Shown one piece after another: positions 1 to 6,912 of a stretch of DNA of 33,815 bases (position 1 is the first letter of the stretch; the number at the start of each line of letters is the position of its first letter). Where the stretch lies: positions 1 through 33,815 of the IMG/VR virus record IMGVR_UViG_3300038701_001851; one strand, written 5' to 3'. The stretch is from a virus. A program made the translations under genes and the position numbers. The notes under the pieces are model-generated. The model was not told where the DNA came from, did not search any database, and worked only from the letters and a program-made list of their open reading frames with translations.

Positions 1-264
1 AAGGTCTACGCCCCCGGCACGACGATCACCGACGAACTGCTCGAAGAGATCGTGCGGGCGTCTGACGGGGCGGCCCGGCGGATATCGCACAACATCGCCG
101 ATGCGCAGGAGCTGGCACGGTCCAAGGGCCGCAAGACGGCCGATCTTGAGCTCTGGGGCGATCGGTCCTTCCACACGGGACAACCGCCGGTCGCCAAGCG
201 GGCGATCACCGCGCCAACGCCCGCCCCTGCCAAGGTGCAGCCGCTTGGCCGGAGGTCAGCATGA
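1..264 (+). CDS. C-terminal part of MuB-like DNA transposition AAA ATPase (partial)
   Basis: The first 87 codons visible in this frame are the C-terminal tail of a protein that begins before the window. The part seen is helical (LLEEIVRASDGAARRISHNI) and ends in a basic, proline-rich tail. It resembles the C-terminal end of the AAA ATPase that Mu-like phages of alphaproteobacteria use as the MuB equivalent, which binds target DNA and activates the transposase. No Walker motif is in view, so the call rests on position (first gene of the early block) and on family memory. Its stop codon overlaps the next gene as ATGA, so the two are translationally coupled. Confidence 0.55.
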   Translation, partial: KVYAPGTTITDELLEEIVRASDGAARRISHNIADAQELARSKGRKTADLELWGDRSFHTGQPPVAKRAITAPTPAPAKVQPLGRRSA

Positions 265-821
265 TGGGCATCGCAACGTCGGATCTTCAGACGTCGATCT
301 GGGCACGGGCCAAGACGCTTGAGAGCTTCACGACGCTGGAGCTGGCCGAGCTGGGCATCAGCGAAGCCACGGCGCGCGACTATTGCCGCCGCTGGTTGCG
401 GAAGGGGCACATCCGGCTGGCGGGCAAGGGAAAGAATGGGCGGCTGATCTATGCGCCAAACAAGCGCCCGGCGCTGGACCAGGACGGTCAGCCGATCGTT
501 CCGACGCCGGAGGGCAACATGTGGCGCGCGATGCGTCTTCTGAGCCAGTTCTCGCCCACGGACATCGCCGCGCATGCCAATGCCGGTGGCATCACCGTCG
601 ATGTGAAGGCGGCGCAGGCCTATTGCCGCGATCTTCTGACGGCCGGGTACCTGACGGTGCGCGTGAAGGCCAAGCCGCCAAAGCGCGAAGCGGTCTATGC
701 GCTGGTCAACAACACCGGCCCGGCTGCGCCGGTGCATCGCCGCATCGCGGGTGTTCTGGACCCGAACACCGAGAGCTTCATTCCCAATCTCAAGGAGAAC
801 ATGCCATGGCAGCGCTTCTGA
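261..821 (+). CDS. Winged-helix DNA-binding early protein, hypothetical
   Basis: A protein of 186 residues with two probable helix-turn-helix or winged-helix segments. The first is around residues 25-60 (LAELGISEATARDYCRRWLR followed by a strand-turn-strand RLAGKGKNGRLIY). The second is around 95-135, with a similar beta wing (YLTVRVKAKPPKREAVYALV). This looks like an internally duplicated DNA-binding fold. The start at 261 has GGAGG at 251-255 and overlaps the previous stop; ATG at 264 is an alternative. It probably belongs to the early replication or regulation set of Mu-like phages, but no named function can be given. Confidence 0.75.
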   Translation: MMGIATSDLQTSIWARAKTLESFTTLELAELGISEATARDYCRRWLRKGHIRLAGKGKNGRLIYAPNKRPALDQDGQPIVPTPEGNMWRAMRLLSQFSPTDIAAHANAGGITVDVKAAQAYCRDLLTAGYLTVRVKAKPPKREAVYALVNNTGPAAPVHRRIAGVLDPNTESFIPNLKENMPWQRF

Positions 822-1234
822 AGGCCCGCGAGGCATGGGGCAACGACATGCCGGACTGGGTTCATGTCCTGGCGGCGGCCTGTGATGAGACCAGCCAGAA
901 CAAGGTCGCCAAGCGCCTGGAGCGCAGCGCACCGCTGGTCAGCCAGGTGCTGGGCAAGAAATACCCCGGCGACATGGTGCTGATCGAGGACCTCGTTCGC
1001 GGTGTGCTCATGAAGGAGACCATCAGCTGCCCGGTGCTTGGGGAGACCCCAAAGCAGACCTGCCGCAAGTGGCGCGCCCGCGCGGGCCGCTTCCAGAACG
1101 TCAACACGCAGTACGTGCAGATGTACCGGGCCTGCAATGCCTGCCCGGTCCACCTGGCCGAAACCGACACCGAAACCCCCAACCCAGAGGACGCTCCCAA
1201 TGACCTCGACCAAGACGATATCCGGGCTTCCTGA
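806..1234 (+). CDS. XRE/Cro-like HTH early regulator with four-cysteine tail
   Basis: A protein of 142 residues. Residues 25-55 form a lambda-repressor-like helix-turn-helix (SQNKVAKRLERSAPLVSQVL), suggesting sequence-specific DNA binding. The C-terminal half holds spaced cysteines (SCP...QTC...RACNACP), which could bind zinc, then an acidic tail. The chosen ATG at 806 follows AAGGAG at 793-798 and overlaps the previous gene in another frame. Proteins of this kind occur in the early operons of Mu-like phages of Rhodobacterales. A role as a Cro- or Ner-type modulator is inference. Confidence 0.75.
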   Translation: MAALLKAREAWGNDMPDWVHVLAAACDETSQNKVAKRLERSAPLVSQVLGKKYPGDMVLIEDLVRGVLMKETISCPVLGETPKQTCRKWRARAGRFQNVNTQYVQMYRACNACPVHLAETDTETPNPEDAPNDLDQDDIRAS

Positions 1235-1457
1235 CAAGCCCACGATCACGGCGGCGCGCAATGCAGGCCGTCACCACGCCACGGAGGCCGCAGACAAGCC
1301 GCTGGCAGCCGTGGCGATCTGCCAGGCGTATTTCCGCATGGTCGCATCGATGGCGCTGAAAAGCGCCAATCCGCAGGACGCGCTTCGCGAGCTTCTGGTC
1401 ATTCACAACCAGTCGGCCGAGATCGAGCTGCGCGAGATGATCGAGGCGCGGTCATGA
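1200..1457 (+). CDS. Hypothetical early protein (85 aa)
   Basis: Small, mainly helical protein without a recognised domain. The start ATG at 1200 lies inside the end of the preceding gene and has AGAGG about ten bases upstream. The stop overlaps the next ATG (ATGA at 1454-1457). The body (residues 33-80) has an alanine- and leucine-rich amphipathic pattern ending in EIELREMIEA, so it may form a helical bundle or dimer. Only the operon position is informative. Confidence 0.65.
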   Translation: MTSTKTISGLPDKPTITAARNAGRHHATEAADKPLAAVAICQAYFRMVASMALKSANPQDALRELLVIHNQSAEIELREMIEARS

Positions 1458-1801
1458 ACACGCTTCAGGTAACCGTCATCGGAATGGCCAAAGCGCTGAC
1501 CCCGCCGCGCGAGATCGCGGTCGAACTGGGGATGGACCCGCAGAAGGTGCGCGACATCCTGTGCAATGCGCGCAGGCGCGGTGAAAACATCCCCGTGTTC
1601 AAGGCCCCGCCGCGCGAGCAGATCATGACGCCCGAACGGCCCACGAACCTTGTCATCGGCTTGCGCCTTTACCGGCTTCTGGAATGCGCGGCCAGGCGCA
1701 AGGGGATCAGCCCGCATGAACTGGCCCGTGACATCATCGAGGCGAAGCTTCTGAATACCGAAGCCCCGCGCCAGATCGAGGAGGTGCGGCATGCCCGATG
1801 A
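1454..1801 (+). CDS. HTH-containing hypothetical early protein (115 aa)
   Basis: Residues 16-40 (PPREIAVELGMDPQKVRDIL) read as a helix-turn-helix like those of sigma-70 region 4 or GcrA-type proteins. The second half (residues 65-105) contains a motif with ISPHELARDIIEAKLL, similar to the short helical DNA-binding segments found in phage regulators. It is coupled to both neighbours by overlaps (ATGA upstream; 1791-1801 downstream). The combination suggests a small DNA-binding protein of the early operon; the target is unknown. Confidence 0.65.
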   Translation: MNTLQVTVIGMAKALTPPREIAVELGMDPQKVRDILCNARRRGENIPVFKAPPREQIMTPERPTNLVIGLRLYRLLECAARRKGISPHELARDIIEAKLLNTEAPRQIEEVRHAR

Positions 1802-2036
1802 TGCGGCGCGCTGGAGCACAGCCGAGATGTATCGGCTGGCCCGCGCAGGTGCGGCCAAGTGCGACCTGAACGGCGTCCGCGGGGCGACCCTTGTCAGCAC
1901 CGAGGAGTGTCTGGCGATGGCAGCGGTCCTGCTGACCTCGGGCGTGCTGCCGACGCAGGACCAACTGAACCGGATGATCGCGGCGGAAGAGGCCGCGGGC
2001 GTCACTGAAACACCGAAAGCCAAGGAGGCATCTTAG
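1791..2036 (+). CDS. Hypothetical early protein (81 aa)
   Basis: Small acidic helical protein with no recognised motif. The start at 1791 is preceded by GAGGTG at 1780-1785 and overlaps the end of the upstream gene. One hydrophobic stretch (LAMAAVLLTSGVL, residues 41-53) is too short and too flanked by charge to be a convincing membrane span. The stop TAG at 2034-2036 is followed after two bases by the next start. Confidence 0.6.
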   Translation: MPDDAARWSTAEMYRLARAGAAKCDLNGVRGATLVSTEECLAMAAVLLTSGVLPTQDQLNRMIAAEEAAGVTETPKAKEAS

Positions 2037-2038
2037 GC

Positions 2039-2422
2039 ATGGACCATGACATCGAAAAACTACTGAAAACGACGATCCAGACAAAGATCATCGAGGCATT
2101 CAATGACACGCCGGAAATGATCGAAAAAATGATCCAGGCGGCGTTTGAAAAGCCAGTCGACGAGTACGGGCATAAGCCAGAGCGATTTGGCGCGAAGGGC
2201 ATCCCGTGGATCGAATGGCTTGTCGGAGAAGAGATCCGCAGAGCGACCAAAGAGGCCGTGCGAGAGTACCTTCAAGAACACGGGCAAACTGTCAAAAACA
2301 AGGTTCGCCAATCGATTGCGACTGCCGATTTTGCGACGCCTCTCGCCGATACCGTGTCCAAGATCATCTCGGAGGACCACCGCTGGCATATCAATTTGGA
2401 AATCGGCGACTGGAGGCGTTGA
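2039..2422 (+). CDS. Hypothetical AT-richer early protein (127 aa)
   Basis: A lysine- and glutamate-rich helical protein that includes a tryptophan-containing segment (GIPWIEWLVGEEIRRATKEA, residues 57-76). Its codon use is visibly more AT-rich than its neighbours (runs such as GAAAAAC, CTACTGAAAACG, GAAAAAATG), which suggests recent acquisition from a lower-GC source. AAGGAGG at 2021-2027, inside the end of the upstream gene, supports the start at 2039. No domain is recognised. An accessory or host-takeover role would fit, but this is inference. Confidence 0.65.
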   Translation: MDHDIEKLLKTTIQTKIIEAFNDTPEMIEKMIQAAFEKPVDEYGHKPERFGAKGIPWIEWLVGEEIRRATKEAVREYLQEHGQTVKNKVRQSIATADFATPLADTVSKIISEDHRWHINLEIGDWRR

Positions 2423-2424
2423 AG

Positions 2425-2727
2425 ATGCCGACGCAAACCCCGCCGATATCCGCCCTCTACGCCGTGATCGCCTGCTGGTCCGTGCAAGAGGGCATGCCGC
2501 CCCAGACGCTCTGGGAAGGTGAGACCGACGAGTGGCACGTGGTCATCAACGCCACGGGCGAGATGCAGGAGGGCCTGCCCGCGTTTGCCATGAGCCTGGC
2601 GCACAAGACCTACATGGCGTTTGCGGTGCTCGACCCGACTGGCGGGGCTGTGACCGGCCCCAGCGAGGACGAGCTGATCGCGCATTTTAACGGGCTCTTG
2701 AAAGAGCCGTTGGAGGGCGTGGCATGA
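2425..2727 (+). CDS. Hypothetical early protein (100 aa)
   Basis: A compact alpha/beta-looking protein with alternating strands (EWHVVINATGEM, AFAVLDPTGGAV) and a final helix (EDELIAHFNGLL). ATG at 2425 follows TGGAGG at 2411-2416, and the gene ends in an ATGA overlap with the next one at 2724. No family is recognised. The strand-turn-strand pattern and small size are common in phage early proteins that bind host proteins, but nothing here identifies a partner. Confidence 0.65.
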   Translation: MPTQTPPISALYAVIACWSVQEGMPPQTLWEGETDEWHVVINATGEMQEGLPAFAMSLAHKTYMAFAVLDPTGGAVTGPSEDELIAHFNGLLKEPLEGVA

Positions 2728-3212
2728 GCGCTTTCGCCATCGATGACCTGGTGCCGCACCTGATGGCCTCGACACGGCCGTCGCGCGACGTGCCGGAAGA
2801 CCGTGTGCCGCTGATCCTGATCCCCATGCCCAATGGCGGCTGGGTGATCGCCGAAAAGAAACGCCCCGGTGAACTGAACGATCCGGTCGGGGCCTATTCC
2901 AACACCGAACAGATGATGGACGGGCTGGCCCGGCTTGTGCTGCCGCTCATGGTGCCACCCACTGCAGAGGAGCCTGACATGGCCAGTGACTACAGTTTCG
3001 AAACGGACGTGCTGCGCGGCCAGATGGCGCGCGTGCTGTCAGGAAATGAGGAGCAGTTCGTCCACGTCCTGAGCGATGCGCTGATCGACATCGATGTCGA
3101 TCGCGCCATCGAACAGGGCCAGCTTGGCGACACCGCCGAGAACTATCCGACCGAAGTGGTGACCGCGCTGCGCAAGATCGCCGACGCGATCGAAGACGGG
3201 AAGATCGTATGA
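2724..3212 (+). CDS. Hypothetical early protein (162 aa)
   Basis: The protein appears to have two parts. Residues 1-80 contain a short beta hairpin around PLILIPMPNGGWVIAEKKRP. Residues 85-162 are acidic and helical (QFVHVLSDALIDIDVDRAIE, then VVTALRKIADAIEDGKIV). The in-frame ATG at 2979, where MASDYSFETD begins, is preceded by GAGGAG, so a shorter second product or an ancestral fusion of two small genes is possible. Overlaps at both ends (ATGA at 2724 and 3209) place it in the early operon. The function is unknown. Confidence 0.6.
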   Translation: MSAFAIDDLVPHLMASTRPSRDVPEDRVPLILIPMPNGGWVIAEKKRPGELNDPVGAYSNTEQMMDGLARLVLPLMVPPTAEEPDMASDYSFETDVLRGQMARVLSGNEEQFVHVLSDALIDIDVDRAIEQGQLGDTAENYPTEVVTALRKIADAIEDGKIV

Positions 3213-3403
3213 GCAAGAAGCCTGTCGACATAGAGGGCGTGATCCACCGCGAAACGGAGAAGGCGGTGCTGGTGTCCGACACCGGCGATCCCAAGGACGC
3301 AAAGTGGCTTCCTCTATCACAAATCGAAATCGAGTTCGGCAAGAGTGACGTGGTCACGATCACCTTGCCGGAAGAACTGGCCATCGAAAAAGGCCTCGTC
3401 TGA
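3209..3403 (+). CDS. Hypothetical small early protein (64 aa)
   Basis: A small beta-rich protein with an SH3-like or phage single-strand pattern: HRETEKAVLVSDTGDPKDAK followed by WLPLSQIEIEF and VVTITLPEELA. Similar small proteins in phages carry an alternating hydrophobic pattern ending with a helix (LPEELAIEKGLV). It overlaps the upstream gene as ATGA. No function can be assigned. Confidence 0.65.
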   Translation: MSKKPVDIEGVIHRETEKAVLVSDTGDPKDAKWLPLSQIEIEFGKSDVVTITLPEELAIEKGLV

Positions 3404-3416
3404 AGGACATCGAGCA

Positions 3417-4079
3417 ATGACACACCAACCGACTGACTTTACCCCGGCGCCGATCCCGAGCGGGCGGCGCGAGATCGATGGCACCGAGTTCATCCAGGAC
3501 GCCAAGGGCGGCTGGGTTCCCGTCTCTGCCGTCAAACCGCAGGATCTGCTGATGGACGAGGTGGTCCGCAAGGTCATGGGCTTCGCCGTCGCGCTTAGCA
3601 ACCAGATCGAGCGGTTCAAGGGCCACACGGTCACCGACCTGGGCGAGTTCGAGGCGCTGCTGGAGCAGGAGTACAATTCCAGCGTCGGCGGGGCCAAGGG
3701 CAACAAGACCTTCATGAGCCATGACGGCAAGCTGAAGGTGCAGGTGCAGGTGCAGGATCACATCGACTTCGGTCCCGAGTTGCAGGTCGCGAAGGGCCTG
3801 ATCGACCAGTGCCTGAACGAATGGGCGGCGGATGCCCGGCCCGAGATCAAGGCCATCGTCACCCGCGCGTTCAACACCGACAAGGCCGGCCAGATCAACC
3901 GGTCCGAGATCTTCATGCTCCTGCGGCTGGACATCGACGATCAGCGATGGCGTTCGGCAATGGACGCGATCCGCGATGCCATGCGGGTGGTCGGGTCGAA
4001 GACCTACATCCGCTTTTACACCCGCCCCCAGCCCGACGCTGGCTGGGAAGCTGTGACCATCGACCTGGCAAAGGCGTGA
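3417..4079 (+). CDS. DUF3164 family phage protein
   Basis: A protein of 220 residues matching the DUF3164 family found in the early region of Mu-like phages. Recognisable parts are the N-terminal WVPVSAVKPQDLLMDEVV segment, a central charged helix (residues 45-85), and the C-terminal half with RAFNTDKAGQINRSEIFMLL followed by IDDQRWRSAMDAI and the strand KTYIRFYTRP. The family is thought to act in phage DNA metabolism near the gp16 region, but no biochemistry is known to me. A spacer of 13 bases separates it from the upstream gene, and the start at 3417 was chosen because family members begin just before this conserved segment. Confidence 0.85.
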   Translation: MTHQPTDFTPAPIPSGRREIDGTEFIQDAKGGWVPVSAVKPQDLLMDEVVRKVMGFAVALSNQIERFKGHTVTDLGEFEALLEQEYNSSVGGAKGNKTFMSHDGKLKVQVQVQDHIDFGPELQVAKGLIDQCLNEWAADARPEIKAIVTRAFNTDKAGQINRSEIFMLLRLDIDDQRWRSAMDAIRDAMRVVGSKTYIRFYTRPQPDAGWEAVTIDLAKA

Positions 4080-4083
4080 GGCG

Positions 4084-4344
4084 ATGTTTTACCTGACCGA
4101 TCACCCGGACGCGACGCTGCGGCTCAAGTCGTTTTCGTCGCGGTCGAACACCTCTGGCAAGGCGACGATCAGCATCACGGTCGAAACCGAAGACCCGTAC
4201 CAGCTTGCCTACGCGCTCAAGACGCTGGGCGAGGTCCAGACCGGGCAGAAAAAGACGCAGCGCGCCAAGGCAAAAAGCACCCGACCAAAGGCGCTGGCAT
4301 CCGACCGGCCCCTTCTGCAACTCCCCGCACCGGAGGATGACTGA
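4084..4344 (+). CDS. Hypothetical small basic early protein (86 aa)
   Basis: Residues 1-50 look like two beta strands and a helix (KATISITVETEDPYQLAYAL); residues 55-75 form a lysine/arginine-rich linker (QKKTQRAKAKSTRPK). The basic linker could contact nucleic acid. ATG at 4084 follows GAGGCG at 4078-4083, and the stop overlaps the next start at 4344. No family is recognised. Confidence 0.65.
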   Translation: MFYLTDHPDATLRLKSFSSRSNTSGKATISITVETEDPYQLAYALKTLGEVQTGQKKTQRAKAKSTRPKALASDRPLLQLPAPEDD

Positions 4345-4757
4345 TGGTCGCCTACAGCTTCAAGAAGGAGTTCGGGCCACCGATCCAGTCCGGTCAGAAG
4401 ACCGGCACCATCCGGGGGCCGCGCAAGCGCCATGCCCGCGAGGGTGAGCACCTTCAGCTCTTCACCGGCATGCGGACGAAGCATTGCGCGAAGATCATTC
4501 CGGATCCGGTGTGCCGGATGGTGATGCCGATTGCGATGGATGTCCGGTCCACCCGGATCGATCAGATCGTCGTGGGCGAGGCGAAATGGGAGCTGCACCG
4601 TCACGGCGCGGACCTCTTCGCACGGCGGGACGGGTTCGAGGACATGGGCGCGATGCATGCGTTCTGGCTGAAGGAACATGGGTCCGGCCTGTTCCGGGGC
4701 TTCTGGATTTGCTGGGTGCACTGGAAGGACAACGGGCTGTCGAGGTACTTTCAATGA
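4344..4757 (+). CDS. ASCH-domain (PUA-like) protein
   Basis: A protein of 137 residues whose N-terminal half fits the ASCH fold, a PUA-like beta barrel that binds RNA or modified bases. Visible elements are the first strand YSFKKEFGPPI, the K-x-x-T-I-R-G motif (residues 18-25, KTGTIRG), RHAREGEHLQLFTGMRTKHC with the conserved G-x-x-L-x-L-F pattern, and a C-terminal FWICWVHW strand. ASCH proteins are common in phages and some are nucleases or base-binding regulators; no catalytic set is certain here. It is coupled to both neighbours by overlaps. The molecular role in this phage is open. Confidence 0.75.
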   Translation: MVAYSFKKEFGPPIQSGQKTGTIRGPRKRHAREGEHLQLFTGMRTKHCAKIIPDPVCRMVMPIAMDVRSTRIDQIVVGEAKWELHRHGADLFARRDGFEDMGAMHAFWLKEHGSGLFRGFWICWVHWKDNGLSRYFQ

Positions 4758-5209
4758 CCCGCGCGCTGCAGAAGAAAATCCACGTCGCCTGCCGCCAGCT
4801 TGGGCTGGACAATGACGCGCGCCGCGACCTGCAGCTGGCCGCGACGGGCAAGGCGTCCATGAAGGACATGAACGAGGCCGATCTGACGCTTGTGATCGAC
4901 CGGTTGACCGCAAGCGGCTTTGTGGACCGGAAGCCGTCCAAATCCAAACACAAGCCAGCGCCCCGTGCCGACCTGCGTCTCTGCCACGTGCTCTGGAAGA
5001 AGCTGGGCGAGGCGGGCGCGCTGGAGCGGCCCGACCGGGCCGGGCTGAACGCCTTTGTCCGGGCCCGGTTCGAGGCCACCTGGTCGAGCGTGCCCGCCGA
5101 TATCGACATGCTGCGCGATCACGCCCAGATCGACGCGGTGGTCAACGCGCTCGTCCAGTGGGGCAAGCGCGCCAAGATCGACTTTGACTGGGAAAGGATC
5201 GGAAAATGA
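4754..5209 (+). CDS. Phage Mu gp16-like protein (DUF1018)
   Basis: A protein of 151 residues similar to the Mu gp16 family. The N-terminal segment (KIHVACRQLGLDNDARRDLQ) is the family signature, followed by a conserved patch around MKDMNEADLTLVIDRL. After a basic linker (residues 55-70) comes a helical C-terminal domain (LCHVLWKKLGEAGAL ... AFVRARF) typical of the family. The role of gp16 is unknown, but it is a reliable marker of Mu-type early regions. It overlaps the ASCH gene and the XRE gene by four bases each. Confidence 0.85.
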   Translation: MTRALQKKIHVACRQLGLDNDARRDLQLAATGKASMKDMNEADLTLVIDRLTASGFVDRKPSKSKHKPAPRADLRLCHVLWKKLGEAGALERPDRAGLNAFVRARFEATWSSVPADIDMLRDHAQIDAVVNALVQWGKRAKIDFDWERIGK

Positions 5210-5589
5210 GCGAGCTTTTCGTGACGCGCATCCGCGCCCGCAAGGACGCCCTCGGCCTGACCATGCCGCAGATCGCGGAGCGGTCGCAGATCCCGGTTTC
5301 GACGCTGGAGACCTATTTCCAGAACCAGAGCCTGCCGAACTTCCGCAAGCTGGTGGCGCTGTGCATCGCGCTGGAGTGCAGTGTCGATTACCTTGCCGGC
5401 CTGTCGGACCAGCCGCGCAGCCATGGGCCTGCCGACACCGATATCGAAACGCGTGAGGCCTATGCCCGCGTCGAGGCCGATCTGCGCGACTACCAGAGCT
5501 ATCTGGCCACGATCAATTCGCTGCACGTGGCCACCCTCGTGGCGGAGGTGCGGGGTCACCTGCGCACACTGTCGGCGCGCCTGCCATGA
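5206..5589 (+). CDS. XRE-family helix-turn-helix regulator
   Basis: A protein of 127 residues. Residues 5-68 form a complete lambda-repressor-like fold: RIRARKDALGLTMPQIAERS, then the recognition segment IPVSTLETYFQNQSLPNFRK and the closing LALECSVDYLAGLSD. A helical tail (residues 80-125) may mediate dimerisation. Its position, two genes before the Mor-like activator, suggests that it modulates the early-to-late switch or host genes. It is translationally coupled by four-base overlaps at both ends. Confidence 0.85.
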   Translation: MSELFVTRIRARKDALGLTMPQIAERSQIPVSTLETYFQNQSLPNFRKLVALCIALECSVDYLAGLSDQPRSHGPADTDIETREAYARVEADLRDYQSYLATINSLHVATLVAEVRGHLRTLSARLP

Positions 5590-5840
5590 AAAAGCCCCTC
5601 TACCACGTCACGGATCACGCGATTGTCCGCTACCTGGAACGGGTGGAGGGCATGGATGTGGAGGCGCTGCGCCGCCGGATCGGGCACACCGTTCAAGACG
5701 GTATTGAACTGGGTGCGAACGGCGTCGTGTCCGGCGGCTATGTCTACCGGATCGAGGGCGTCAGCGTCGTCACCATCGCGCCCCAGAACGAGGTCGACCG
5801 AGGCCGCAAGAAGCGCCGGGGGCGCAAGCCCCGTGAATGA
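5586..5840 (+). CDS. Hypothetical protein preceding the late activator (84 aa)
   Basis: The pattern H-x-x-x-R-Y-L-E-R-V (residues 11-20), a central helix and a beta hairpin (GGYVYRIEGVSVVTIAP) followed by a basic tail (RGRKKRRGRKPRE) recall small RelE/ParE-like or DUF4258-like proteins. That comparison is weak and based only on order of secondary structure. Proteins like this are repeatedly found next to the Mor-like gene in Mu-like phages of Rhodobacterales. It overlaps the activator gene by eight bases. Confidence 0.65.
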   Translation: MKKPLYHVTDHAIVRYLERVEGMDVEALRRRIGHTVQDGIELGANGVVSGGYVYRIEGVSVVTIAPQNEVDRGRKKRRGRKPRE

Positions 5841-6189
5841 CGTTCCCGCCCATCTGCGGATCTTCGTCGAGACGCTGGGCGAAGACGACGCGGTCACGTT
5901 CCTGCTGGCCTTCGGGGGCGCGCGGCTGAACATCGGGGCGCAGGTGCAGACCAACAACCCGATCGCGCAGGAGCTGGGGCCGGACATCGCGCGCAAACTG
6001 GCGGCGGTGTCGGACCGGCTTCCGGCCGACATTCCGCTGGGCAAGGCGTGGATCGCCCGCGTGCTCAAATCAAGGGGCTTGTCCAACGCGAAAATTGCGC
6101 GCAAGCTGCACCAGACCGAAGCGACGGTCCGTCGGCACCTGAACGATGTGCACGACCCGAACGATCTCAAACAGCTGAAGCTCTTCTGA
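5833..6189 (+). CDS. Mor/C-like late transcription activator
   Basis: A protein of 118 residues starting at GTG 5833. The N-terminal part (VPAHLRIFVETLGEDDAVTF) is a dimerisation-type helical segment. The C-terminal part has the Mor layout: a strand and loop (ADIPLGKAWIARVLKSRGLS) followed by a helix-turn-helix (NAKIARKLHQTEATVRRHLN, residues 86-105). In Mu, Mor activates the middle promoter and its relative C activates Plys, PI, PP and Pmom by binding dyad sites. Here the gene is the last of the early operon, and a perfect palindrome begins nine bases after its stop, so it is the best candidate to bind that palindrome and its copy at 14884. Confidence 0.8.
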   Translation: MNDVPAHLRIFVETLGEDDAVTFLLAFGGARLNIGAQVQTNNPIAQELGPDIARKLAAVSDRLPADIPLGKAWIARVLKSRGLSNAKIARKLHQTEATVRRHLNDVHDPNDLKQLKLF

Positions 6190-6198
6190 AGACCAGTC

Positions 6199-6218
6199 AT
6201 CCGATCACGTGATCGGAT
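6199..6218. promoter_or_regulatory. Perfect 20-bp palindrome, probable late activator site (Plys-like)
   Basis: ATCCGATCACGTGATCGGAT is a perfect inverted repeat centred between 6208 and 6209. Its core and right half (18 bases from 6203 to 6220) recur identically at 14884-14901. It sits between the activator gene and the endolysin gene, where Mu has Plys. A CATGCT hexamer at 6240-6245 begins 31.5 bases from the centre, close to the Mor-dyad to -10 spacing in Mu Pm, but the hexamer itself is a poor -10. A repressor operator is the main alternative. Confidence 0.75.
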
Positions 6219-6242
6219 ATCTCGTTTGACGAATTTCGCCAT

Positions 6243-6256
6243 GCTGCTTTCGCAGC
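6243..6256 (+). other. Small hairpin in the lysis operon leader
   Basis: GCTGC-TTTC-GCAGC forms a five-base stem with a four-base loop within the 108-base gap between the activator and endolysin genes. It would lie at the start of the predicted late transcript. There is no T-tract, so it is not a convincing terminator; it may simply structure the leader. Confidence 0.35.
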
Positions 6257-6297
6257 GTCCCGGCTCCTCGGGTCGCGTGACAGCAGCGAGGCTCCCC

Positions 6298-6912
6298 ATG
6301 ACATCTGTCCGCCAGATCGCCGAAGAGATCGTCGCCCGTGAGGGCGGGTATGTGAACGACCCCGACGATCCGGGCGGGGCCACGAAGTTCGGCGTCACGA
6401 TCCACACGATGCGGCGTCTGGGGCTCGACCTGGACGGCGACGGCGATGTGGACACGCGCGATGTGCGGGCGCTGACGATGGACATGGCTGTCGATATCTT
6501 CATCCGGCACTATTTCGAACGCCCCCGCATCGACGATCTGCCCGATCCGCTGCATGCCACCGTCTTCGACATGTCGGTGAATGCCGGGCCCAGCCGGGCT
6601 GTCCGCATCCTTCAGCAGCTGTTCGTGGAGATGGGCTATGACATCGCCGTCGATGGTGTGATCGGGCCGCAGACCATCCGCACCGCCTTTGCCGCGCTGG
6701 ACGAGGCCGGGCCGTTCCTGGTCGATGCCTACGGGATCGCGCGGCGGGATTATTACTACCGGATCGCCGATGCCCGGCCCGCGTCCCGCAAGTACGCCCG
6801 CCGTCAGAATGGCGGCAAGGCGGGCTGGATCACCCGCGCCGAGGAATTCATTTCGCCCAGGTATCACCTGACGCTGGAAGAGCACCACGCCCGCACCGCG
6901 AGGTGGCGCTGA
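6298..6912 (+). CDS. GH108 endolysin (N-acetylmuramidase) with peptidoglycan-binding C-terminus
   Basis: A 204-residue lysin that cleaves peptidoglycan at lysis. The N-terminus carries the glycoside hydrolase 108 signature EGGYVNDPDDPGGATKFGVT, with catalytic glutamate E15. The C-terminal half matches the PG_binding_3 domain (GVIGPQTIRTAF). Between them, residues 42-56 contain a D-x-D-x-D-G-like acidic loop (DLDGDGDVDTRD) resembling a calcium-binding dockerin loop. There is no signal peptide, so release depends on the holin next door. The ATG at 6298 was chosen because the GH108 domain starts five residues later; the open frame upstream to TTG 6226 would cover the promoter region. Confidence 0.9.
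   Translation: MTSVRQIAEEIVAREGGYVNDPDDPGGATKFGVTIHTMRRLGLDLDGDGDVDTRDVRALTMDMAVDIFIRHYFERPRIDDLPDPLHATVFDMSVNAGPSRAVRILQQLFVEMGYDIAVDGVIGPQTIRTAFAALDEAGPFLVDAYGIARRDYYYRIADARPASRKYARRQNGGKAGWITRAEEFISPRYHLTLEEHHARTARWR

Noticed and set aside
5586-5840. Toxin of a toxin-antitoxin pair with the XRE gene upstream
   Set aside because: The RelE/DUF4258 resemblance is weak, key catalytic residues cannot be named, and the pair is embedded in a conserved early operon next to the activator.
6199-6220. Palindrome pair as attachment or recombination sites
   Set aside because: Mu-type phages integrate by transposition at their ends, and both copies lie in intergenic promoter positions inside the genome, which fits regulation better.
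6226-6297. Longer endolysin starting at TTG 6226
   Set aside because: The extra 24 residues have no GH108 similarity and would cover the presumed promoter; ATG 6298 fits the domain start.
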